A DNA stretch of 21,834 nt from Zygophlyctis sp. KS116 (lineage: Eukaryota; Chytridiomycota): positions 1-21,834 of the forward strand of contig BAAFSQ010000170.1 in the NCBI GenBank assembly GCA_054661495.1. The letters are read 5' to 3'. The notes below the pieces were generated by a model. The model searched no databases, had not been told where the DNA came from, and was given only the letters and a program-made list of their open reading frames with translations. This document shows, piece after piece, positions 9,457-16,225 of this stretch. The first letter of the stretch is position 1. Each line of letters starts with the position of its first letter. A program made the position numbers and the translations under genes.

Positions 9457-10068
9457 ATGCCAACCGCCAAAAGCCCACTTGATAAAATCAGCTCTCTTTT
9501 TGTCTCTCGCCAATGGACCCAATGTCTTGATAAATGTTCCTCTCTTGACCTTTCAAACCTTAATTCTGATCAAGTTGCAGTATACTTTCTCCTGTACCAA
9601 AGAACAATTTTAGAACTCAAGTCTGATAAGAATACTCAAGTCTGGAATCTTATAAACTCTTATTATAGCACCATTCATCAAATCCCAATCCAAATATGCA
9701 TTCTTGAAATCCACACTCTCTTGGCTCTTGATCAACCCAAAGAAGCATCCAATCTTTGTGAATCCCTCTATTCTCGCGGCTCTGATCTTGAAATCCTTGA
9801 AATCCATCTATTTTCTGTGATAATCCCTCACTCTCTACTATCTAATACTCTTGAAATTTCCTGTTGGATTGATGAAAAATCTAAATTATTAGAATTGAAT
9901 CTTGAAAGTTTCAAGACTAGAATTCATCATAAACCAGTTGGACCTATTAAATCTAAAGGTGGGAATATACTCGACCATTTAAAAAAGAGTTGGCTTACTA
10001 GGGGAACAATTCTTTTTCTTTTATTTCTATTTCTACGACATGTCCGTTATAGATACAAGACCTTTTGA
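9457..10068 (+). CDS. Tail-anchored helical-repeat protein, possibly PEX26-like
   Basis: One exon, 203 residues. The protein is almost all helical with regularly spaced Leu/Ile, as in TPR-like folds: SRQWTQCLDKC, VWNLINSYYSTIHQIPIQICILEIH, and LDQPKEASNLCESLYSRG. It ends with a short hydrophobic segment (about residues 183-194, GTILFLLFLFL) and a basic tail RHVRYRYKTF, the layout of a tail-anchored membrane protein. This order of helices plus C-terminal anchor resembles PEX26, the peroxisomal anchor of the Pex1-Pex6 ATPases, although PEX26 is longer. The peroxisomal enzyme acyl-CoA oxidase is encoded 0.8 kb downstream. The assignment is an inference from layout, not from a diagnostic motif. 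Its last 22 bases overlap the 3' end of the convergent gene. Confidence 0.5.
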   Translation: MPTAKSPLDKISSLFVSRQWTQCLDKCSSLDLSNLNSDQVAVYFLLYQRTILELKSDKNTQVWNLINSYYSTIHQIPIQICILEIHTLLALDQPKEASNLCESLYSRGSDLEILEIHLFSVIIPHSLLSNTLEISCWIDEKSKLLELNLESFKTRIHHKPVGPIKSKGGNILDHLKKSWLTRGTILFLLFLFLRHVRYRYKTF

Positions 10069-10418
10069 ATTTCTACCAAGAGTTGCATTGATTCTAATTT
10101 TATTTGCTCAAGACCGTCCTTCCCCAGAATAATACCAGAGTCTAAAGTCTGCAAGCGATGATCAATATCTGGAATGTCTGGAGTTAATAGATCTAAATCC
10201 TGTATATTTAAAGCCTGAGAGTGCAATAACTGAATTTTTTTAAGAATTTGAGATCTAGAAGTTTGAATCAACAGTTTTTCCTGATCACAAATAATATTAG
10301 ATTTTGGACGATGATCAGACTCTAAAGCTGCTAGACAGTTTAACAAGTGTGTTACATGTGTGACTATAGAAGACACTGACTGAGAAATTTGAGATTTATC
10401 CATTCTCGCCCTACGCAT
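10047..10418 (-). CDS. Unknown small helical protein
   Basis: One exon of 123 codons from the ATG at 10418, or 118 from the ATG at 10403 (MDKSQISQSVSS), which I consider equally likely. The sequence is hydrophilic and predicted helical, with heptad-like leucines (ILKKIQLLHSQALNIQDLDLL and LEQIKLESMQLLVEIQKVL) and a Pro/Asp-rich break between. Length and character resemble small coiled-coil subunits of larger complexes such as Mediator, but no motif supports a name. The 3' end overlaps the coding end of the PEX26-like gene by 22 bp. The longer start lies inside the 10-bp palindrome ACGCATGCGT (10413-10422). Confidence 0.5.
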   Translation of the reverse strand: MRRARMDKSQISQSVSSIVTHVTHLLNCLAALESDHRPKSNIICDQEKLLIQTSRSQILKKIQLLHSQALNIQDLDLLTPDIPDIDHRLQTLDSGIILGKDGLEQIKLESMQLLVEIQKVLYL

Positions 10419-10608
10419 GCGTCCCAGTGATTTCTAGTCTGTACAAGTCTTGACTAGGAAGCCACGCCCACGCCCAGGCACGTTAAACAGGCAAACGGAA
10501 ACGTCACCCACAAGACAGCCACCCACTGTAGAACTGCAGATCGTGTGAATCTAGACTTTAAATCCTCCGACGCCCTTCAAAAAAACGGGTCATCGCATCC
10601 ACATTGAA
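10419..10608. promoter_or_regulatory. Divergent promoter region, locally GC-rich, with CCACGCCC boxes
   Basis: This 190-bp spacer separates a minus-strand gene and a plus-strand gene. Its left half is richer in G and C than the rest of the window. It contains two overlapping CCACGCCC motifs (10462-10475) followed by CAGGCACG, and a short palindrome at 10413-10422. Such boxes resemble GC/CACCC elements bound by C2H2 zinc-finger factors; binding here is inference only. I looked for a tRNA (the TGTGAATC near 10535 faintly recalls a B box) and found no cloverleaf. Confidence 0.35.
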
Positions 10609-10839
10609 ATGCCTAGCTGGAATCAAAGTTTGTCTGGTCTTGAAAATCTATCGCACTTGGACCTAAAGAGTCACGTAAAGAGTTTGTTAAAGGTAATTTT
10701 AAAATATTAAGACTAGAAAAATAACGATGGGAATAGCATCAAGACGTCTTCTTCCAATGGATCAGTAAAAACTGCTTCTGATATAAATCTGGAAAAGATT
10801 CCTAATCTTTCTTGTGTAAAACAAAATCGTTATCTTTGA
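10609..10839 (+). CDS. Small unknown protein, 68 residues, two exons
   Basis: Exons 10609-10692 and 10717-10839 are joined by a 24-nt intron with GTAATTTT at the start and GACTAG at the end, typical for this window. The product starts MPSWNQSLSGLENLSHLDLK, continues with a Lys/Asn/Ser-rich low-complexity middle, and ends NLSCVKQNRYL. I recognise no family. Support comes from the ATG, the standard-size intron that keeps the frame open, and its position in an otherwise empty gap 22 bp before the acyl-CoA oxidase start. It could instead be a leader or an upstream reading frame of that gene. Confidence 0.4.
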
Positions 10840-10861
10840 GCGCGACTTTCTTTTTTTTTAA

Positions 10862-13032
10862 ATGAGTAATTTGTCCAAAGAGAGAAGTAGTCCTACATTC
10901 TCTATTCAGGAACTCATAGAGTTTTTGGAAGGTGGGAAGAAGGAGACTCTACTGAAAAATGATATAATGTTGGAGTTGGAAAGAGATCCAGTTCTAAAAG
11001 TCTCGGATTGTCATGATTTGAGTTTGGCAGAGCAGAGAGAAAGGACAATGGCTAAAGTAGCTAAAATTGCTTCATATATTTCTAGAGAGTCAATATCGAA
11101 ATTTAGAAAAGTAATTTATTAAAATTAATGGCAGAGAATGGAATTGTTGTCTCTGCTTGATCCGGGAACTTGGACCAGGATAGGTGTCCATTTTGGATTG
11201 TTTTTTGGGGCTTTAAGAGGTGGTGCTACACCAGGACAACTTTCTTATTGGGTTGGGAAAGGAGCGCTTACTTTAAATGGAGTGACTGGTTGTTTTGCAA
11301 TGACAGAGTTGGGGCATGGGTCTAATGTGTCTGGTTTGGAGACAACTGCTGTATTTGATGAAGCTGCAGATGAGTTTGTTATTCATACTCCAAGTATTAC
11401 TGCTACTAAATGGTGGATTGGGGGTGCAGCTCAAACAGCAACACATTCAGTCGTTTTTGCTCAATTATTTGTTAAAGGGAAAAAGTATGGAGTCAAATCA
11501 TTTGTTGTACAATTGAGAAATACAAAAACTTTTGAATTACTTCCTGGAATTGTTATTGGAGATATTGGAGCTAAAATGGGGCGGCATGGGACGGATAATG
11601 GGTGGATTCAGTTTACAAATGTTCGTATACCACGTTCTCATATGCTAATGAAGCATACTAAAGTTTCTAGAGATGGGACTGTTACTGAACCTCCATTGCA
11701 ACAACTTGCTTATGGGGCATTGATTCAAGGACGAGTCAGTATGGTTGTAGATTCAGGAAGTATGTCAAAAAAGGCATTAACTATTGCTATAAGATATGCT
11801 GCTATTAGAAGACAGTTTGGTGTAAAAGAGGATGGGCTTGAAACAAAGATTTTGGATTATCCTATTCATCAGTATCGTCTTATGCCTCTTTTGGCACAAT
11901 CTTTTGCAATGCATTTTACAGGAGTGGAAGTTTTGGCTATTTATGATGATTTGATGGAAAAATTAGAAAAATTAGCTCCTGGAGACAAAAACTTGAATCA
12001 AGTCATTGAAGATTTGAAAGAAGTTCATGGTACTTCTGCGGGTTTAAAAGCCTTCTGTACCTGGAATTGTTTGAACACGATTGACCAGTGTCGACAAGCA
12101 TGTGGTGGTCATGGATATAGTGCATATACTGGGCTAGCGTCTATGTACTCTGATTTTGCAGTACAGTGTACATGGGAGGTAAATTGGTTTTATTAAATTG
12201 AAAGGGGGATAATACTATTCTCACATTACAAGCTGGTCGATATTTAATTGGCTGTTATCGTGATGCGAAATCTGGAAAGCCTCAAGCTGCAGGTGTAAGC
12301 TATCTTAATAGACTTTCAAGTTTGCTGCACAGCAAATGTAATGCGGTAAAGCCAATTGAAGTTGCAAACCTAAATGTTATTGGTGAAGCATATAATGTTG
12401 TATCTGGTAATATTGTCAAAAAGGCTGGGGAAGACTTTGAAGATGGATTAAAGAACGGAATGACTGAAGATGAAAGCTATGAAAATTGCTGTACGACCTT
12501 TATTTTAAAAAATAGCACAAATCCGTTTACTCGCGGCTAAAATGCACTCTTATGGTTACTTGTTTCATCGATTTAAAGATGCTGTCGCTAAATCACCTGC
12601 CTCATTATCTCCTATTTTAACTCGGCTTTGTCAATTGTATGGATTGTACAATATCGTTGAAAATTCAGGGGCTTTTTTGCAATATGAATACTTTAATTCT
12701 AGTCAGGTATAATTTTATAAATTTTTGAACATAGATGGATTGGATTCGTCAGCAAGTATCTGATCTTTGCAAAGAAATTCGAAAAGATGCAATTCCTTTG
12801 ACCGATGCGTTTAATTACACTGACTTTATGATTAATTCTCCTCTTGGACGCTATAATGGGGATATTTATGAATCTTACTTTAATATGGTACAAACTGCTC
12901 ATCCCCCAGCTCAAATACCACCATACTTTAAGAAGCATGTAATTAATTTTCTATTTGAAATCATAGATTCATCCACTATTGAACAAGGTGGTAGAAGAGG
13001 AAGACCATATTGATTTAGAACATGATTTTTAA
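10862..13032 (+). CDS. POX1: Peroxisomal acyl-CoA oxidase (Pox1/ACOX family)
   Basis: Six exons, 10862-11110, 11135-12178, 12205-12490, 12516-12706, 12735-12938 and 12967-13032, encode 679 residues; introns are 24-28 nt. Family landmarks are LDPGTWTRIGVHFGLFFGAL, the FAD/substrate region GCFAMTELGHGSNVSGLETT, TATKWWIGGAAQTATHSVVF, GAKMGRHGTDNGWIQFTNVR and RRQFG. The C-terminal FAD-binding part has CGGHGYSAYTGL and CTWEGDNTILTLQAGRYL, and the end has the LGRYNGDIYES motif. The enzyme catalyses the first, hydrogen-peroxide-forming step of peroxisomal fatty acid beta-oxidation. No PTS1 is visible: the spliced end is EHDF, and retention of the last intron would end RGRPY. No N-terminal PTS2 is evident. 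Import by piggy-back or an internal signal, as for yeast Pox1, is possible. The last intron (12939-12966) was chosen because the spliced end KKHIHPLL looks more like the family. Confidence 0.94.
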
Positions 13033-13097
13033 AATAAAATCAATATTGACCCATAATCAGTTTAAAAAGTTTAAAAGCTACACTTGTTTATTTCAAC

Positions 13098-13836
13098 TTA
13101 AAATTGCCATCTCCACGGCTGCAACATCAAAACCAAAACCGCCAAAACCATCAATGCACTCGTCAACAAACACATTATTCTATTTCTAGAAGTCATAGCA
13201 TACTGATTTGCCCTCCTTAGTTCTCCAGTAGCATTTTCAGCATTTACGGCAACACTAGTCACATTTGACTCTATATTATCCAACATACTAAACATTTTAA
13301 ATTTTTTCAAAAACATACTATTGCTGTTCATGAACCAGAGTCCCTAAATCCCTAAATATTTCATTAACTTGAGCAACAGACTTTTCTATAGATTCTAAAT
13401 CCTGTTCTCTTTCTTGTATGAGAGCCTCATTAAACTCTATTTCGTGATCTAATTTCACAACTTGCTTTTGACCCTGTAAAAGCGGAGTTTGTTCATCCTC
13501 TCCTTGATCAAAATCTGATAAATCTGCAGATTTACCTAGAGTATTAAAAGAATAGATTTGCTTCTTTTTAGATGCTGCATCTTTTGAAACCTTTTCAAAT
13601 CTCTGTACTAGAGCTGAAAAGTCCTTTTGTAACTTTAATTTTACAAATTTTGAAGGTTCTAATTTAATTTTTGCAGCCGTTTGAGTAATTTCAGTTGATA
13701 TTTTGCTTGTTAAATTCAAGATTTCAGATTTTTCATCCAAATTTAGCCTAATTAAATTTTCTAGTTGTTGAATCAGACTAGAAATCAAGACTAGAGAATT
13801 ATCTTTATTGTCTTTTTTGGTTTGAGAAAAAGACAT
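13098..13836 (-). CDS. Qa-SNARE, syntaxin-7/Pep12-like
   Basis: Exons 13836-13319 and 13287-13098 (minus strand) with a 31-nt intron encode 235 residues. The N-terminal half is helical, compatible with an Habc bundle. The SNARE motif spans about residues 137-205 and includes EREQDLESIEKSVAQVNEIF and DLGTLVHEQQ, with the zero-layer glutamine in the HEQ segment, then LDNIESNVTSV after the splice. A single C-terminal membrane anchor follows (CLLTSALMVLAVLVLML). The EREQ...VNEIFRDL pattern is typical of endosomal/vacuolar Qa-SNAREs such as Pep12, Vam3 and syntaxin 7, which drive late endosome and vacuole fusion. The intron is a little longer than the local norm; a 27-nt alternative leaves a TAG in frame. 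The 5' end overlaps the next upstream reading frame by 32 bp. Confidence 0.88.
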
Positions 13837-14068
13837 TTTTTAAATCTTTTGAAATTTCCTTTTTGAATTCTTTAAAGAAATGTATTGGTGCTTGAGACTT
13901 TCTAGCAATTTCTGCTTGTACAACAAATTTATGAAAAGAGTTTGAATTTAGCAGTTTTTCCTTTATTCCTTTTGACAAGAAATTTGAAAAAAAAAATTTT
14001 GAAAAAAAATTCATCTGCCGCCCTACTTGCCACCCTAATGGAATCGAAGTAGAAGTTGTTAAAATCAA
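13805..14068 (-). CDS. Unknown small basic protein, possibly mitochondrial
   Basis: One open frame of 87 codons on the minus strand; a likely alternative start is the ATG at 14014 (MNFFSKFFFSNFLSKG), which gives 69 residues. The N-terminus is rich in Phe, Ser and Lys without acidic residues, compatible with a mitochondrial targeting sequence. The middle, HKFVVQAEIARKSQAPIHFF, faintly recalls ATP synthase subunit g, but the C-terminal membrane segment expected for subunit g is absent, so I do not assign it. The last 32 bases overlap the start of the syntaxin gene in another frame. Coding status is moderately likely; the gene end may be wrong if an intron was missed. Confidence 0.4.
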   Translation of the reverse strand: MILTTSTSIPLGWQVGRQMNFFSKFFFSNFLSKGIKEKLLNSNSFHKFVVQAEIARKSQAPIHFFKEFKKEISKDLKNVFFSNQKRQ

Positions 14069-14128
14069 GCTATGACCTAGAGAGTACTGTCATAAAATTT
14101 TGAAAAATTTCGCGTTTAAATTGAGAAA

Positions 14129-14482
14129 ATGAAAAGATTCTTCTCTTCTTCTCTTGGCAATCGCAACATTATAAAATCTCTTTATCTCTCAGAACTAAAG
14201 GCTTATAAACCACAAAAAGTTTCTGCAAAGGCTGACTTGCCTGAAACCTTTAATATTCCTAAAGCTCCCCAAATTCCAACTTTAGAAAAATCGGTGCTGG
14301 CGGCTGAAAGCAAGGTAGAAGCAGACTCTTGGCCTGCTCTGGTTGATCCTATTGATGATCCAAAGAATTTTAATGGTATTTTTATAAAATTTAAATTTTT
14401 AGATGAATGGAACATCACCCAATCAACAGATGATGGTTCTTGGTTTCCTAAAAGAGTTAAACCACATGAATATCATGATTAA
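14129..14482 (+). CDS. ATP14: Mitochondrial ATP synthase subunit h-like (Atp14/F6 family)
   Basis: Exons 14129-14375 and 14403-14482 with a 27-nt intron encode 108 residues, near yeast Atp14 in size. The N-terminus MKRFFSSSLGNRN is a basic presequence. Next comes IIKSLYLSELKAYKPQK, equivalent to VIQDLYLRELKDTK in yeast Atp14, then a Pro-rich stretch with IPKAPQIPTLE and an acidic C-terminal region. Subunit h belongs to the peripheral stalk of the F1Fo ATP synthase in the inner mitochondrial membrane. The intron is in frame and stop-free, so retention would insert nine mostly hydrophobic residues. The stop lies 12 bp from the convergent stop. Confidence 0.68.
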   Translation: MKRFFSSSLGNRNIIKSLYLSELKAYKPQKVSAKADLPETFNIPKAPQIPTLEKSVLAAESKVEADSWPALVDPIDDPKNFNGIFIKFKFLDEWNITQSTDDGSWFPKRVKPHEYHD

Positions 14483-14494
14483 TAAATTGGTTTC

Positions 14495-14959
14495 TTAAAA
14501 GAATTTTGGTCTAGAAAAGACCCATAATTTGATTGGAAAATATGATGGGATAGGATGTACAGATTCTATAGTAATTTGAGATATTTTACTAGTATTTTCT
14601 GTAATACTAAATAGAATTGTCCCTTGATAGGTTTTAGAGACTGATGTAATTCTTGAAAGAGAATTAAAATTCCAAAAAAGACGTATAGAATTTTCATCAA
14701 TAGGGATCAATGAGACAATTTCTAGATCAATAGATTTGTGACTTGCGAGAATTAAAACTTTGAAAATTCTAGAATAAAACTTTACACGAGAGAGAGGAGA
14801 AATGTAAATTTGGTTATAGACTAGGATTGCATTAGGAGAATAAACTGATGATGAGAATATATCAGAATAGAAGAAATTGGGAAATTCATATCTCAAGTGA
14901 TGAGTAATTCGATTCATAGTCTTAGGACTAGTGTCAAATTGATGTTGACGCTCAAACAT
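14495..14959 (-). CDS. C6orf136/DUF2358-like protein (SnoaL-like fold)
   Basis: A single exon of 154 codons from 14959; a second in-frame ATG at 14917 (MNRITHHLRYEFPNFF) is plausible and avoids overlap with LYRM2. The pattern is that of the C6orf136/DUF2358 family: HLRYEFPNFF, then SVYSPNAILVYNQIY, a hydrophobic helix YSRIFKVLILAS, IDENSIRLFWNFNSL and a final ITIESVHPIPS. The family has an NTF2/SnoaL-like fold and an unknown biochemical role. Its start is head-to-head with, and slightly overlaps, the LYRM2-like gene. Confidence 0.6.
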   Translation of the reverse strand: MFERQHQFDTSPKTMNRITHHLRYEFPNFFYSDIFSSSVYSPNAILVYNQIYISPLSRVKFYSRIFKVLILASHKSIDLEIVSLIPIDENSIRLFWNFNSLSRITSVSKTYQGTILFSITENTSKISQITIESVHPIPSYFPIKLWVFSRPKFF

Positions 14960-15193
14960 TTTATACTAAAATCTCAAGTTATTGGACTCTATAGATCATG
15001 CATGAAATCAGCGTCTAGTAATTTAAACTTTTCAACTGTAGAATTAAAAGACGATGATCTCAAAAATTGGATAAGAATGGAATTTAAAGGTTCTAAAGTC
15101 TTGACTGATTTAGAGAAAATAGACAATAGACTTGTACAAGGAAGGGCACAATTAAGAGTTTTAGAAAAAACAATCTTGTTAGCTAAAGCTTAA
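14942..15193 (+). CDS. LYRM2: LYR-motif protein, LYRM2-like
   Basis: One exon of 83 codons starting at the ATG at 14942 (MLTLKHFILKSQVIGLYRSC). An in-frame ATG exists at 14897, but the LYRM2 family begins LTLKQFL, so I chose 14942. The LYR tripeptide is present in GLYRSC, followed by DDDLKNWIRMEFKGSK and a C-terminal RLVQGRAQLRVLEKT that parallels the QGNMQLKELEKTL end of LYRM2. LYR proteins are small mitochondrial matrix factors, bound to acyl carrier protein, for respiratory complex assembly; LYRM2 is linked with complex I in animals. The TAA stop overlaps the ILV6 stop on the other strand. Confidence 0.82.
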   Translation: MLTLKHFILKSQVIGLYRSCMKSASSNLNFSTVELKDDDLKNWIRMEFKGSKVLTDLEKIDNRLVQGRAQLRVLEKTILLAKA

Positions 15194-16121
15194 CCAGGTG
15201 GGAGTTGAGTAGCATCAACAGTTTCTTCTAAATCTCCTAAATCATCAGATTCTTGATCAATTAATTGTAAAGAACGACTGATGGCCATGGCTCCAGATCT
15301 AGAAACTTCAATAATTCCAAACGGTTTGACTAGGTTAATAAAGGAATCAATTTTAGATGTTTTTGCACATAATTGAATCGTAATAGATTCATATCCTACA
15401 TCTTCCACTACTCCATCAAAACTTTTGGCTAAATCAATCAGTGCTTGTCTTTGAAGTGCAAGATTTAAGATTGGATTGTAAGTAGGAGTCTAATATTAGT
15501 ATTTTTCTACAAATTTAAAAAAAAGTTACATGGTTTGATCCAGCATCTTGAGAATTATGACCATGAGGTATAACAGAGACTTTAATCAGTAAAAGTTCAC
15601 GCTCAATAATATTTCCATGAGTTAGATCTAAAACAGCCCAGACTGGAACTATATCTTCCAATTGCTTTCTAGCCTGATCAATAATAGAATCTTGTCCATT
15701 AATGACAATTGTCATGCGAGAAAGATCTGGTAATTCTGTCCGTGAAACTACCAAGGATTCAATATTAAATCCTCTTCCAGCTAAGATACCAGAGATTCTA
15801 GATAGGACTCCCTATAATTATATTTTTAAAAATACAGGTTCGTTAGATACCAGACAATTCAACTATTATTTTAGAAAAATAAAATACAGTATGTTTCTTC
15901 ACCTTTGTAGGGGGTGAAATAGGATTATTGTATAAAATGTTATCAACTGCTTCTTCAACTGTTGGAGGCGATAAATCAACAAATGATGGCAAAATCATCT
16001 TTTTTCTCTTGTTCCATCTGCCTTCATGATCCTTATCAGAGACCTTGGATGATACTTTGGAATATGAAAGCAACGCATGCGGGGCCCTGTAAGCGTTCCT
16101 TGCGGATCTAATCAAAAACAT
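15190..16121 (-). CDS. ILV6: Acetolactate synthase regulatory (small) subunit Ilv6
   Basis: Exons on the minus strand are 16121-15888, 15862-15836, 15811-15530 and 15489-15190, giving 280 residues. The basic N-terminus (MFLIRSARNAYRAPHALLSY) looks like a mitochondrial presequence. The 27-nt second exon encodes LNCLVSNEP and completes the strand leading into the ACT domain, GVLSRISGILAGRGFNIESL. Then follow DLSRMTIVINGQD and PVWAVLDLTHGNIIERELLL. The C-terminal domain has IDSFINLVKPFGIIEVSRSG and ends QLPPG, exactly as in fungal Ilv6. The subunit activates acetohydroxyacid synthase and confers valine feedback inhibition in branched-chain amino acid synthesis. Introns are 25, 24 and 40 nt. The 40-nt intron contains a nested standard-size GT-AG unit. 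Confidence 0.93.
15490..15529 (-). other. 40-nt ILV6 intron with nested 24-nt GT-AG unit
   Basis: Only the full 40-nt removal joins the two conserved ILV6 parts in frame. On the minus strand the first 24 nt (15529-15506) also begin GTAAC and end TTTGTAG. Use of that nearer AG would shift the frame and end the protein 14 codons later, without the C-terminal domain. Confidence 0.7.
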
Positions 16122-16225
16122 TTAAAAACTCAAGCGTTGCGCTCAAAAATAAAAATTTGACAAGGCAATGTTATTTAGTGCTAGAAGTCTTTCAAATCTA
16201 TCAACTCTCAAATAAAGCAAGCTTA

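Noticed and set aside
10519-10560. Possible tRNA (B-box-like TGTGAATC)
   Set aside because: No A box, acceptor stem or cloverleaf could be drawn around it.
12967-13013. Unspliced acyl-CoA oxidase end (RGRPY)
   Set aside because: The 28-nt intron is of standard form and the spliced end is closer to the family; kept only as a possible isoform.
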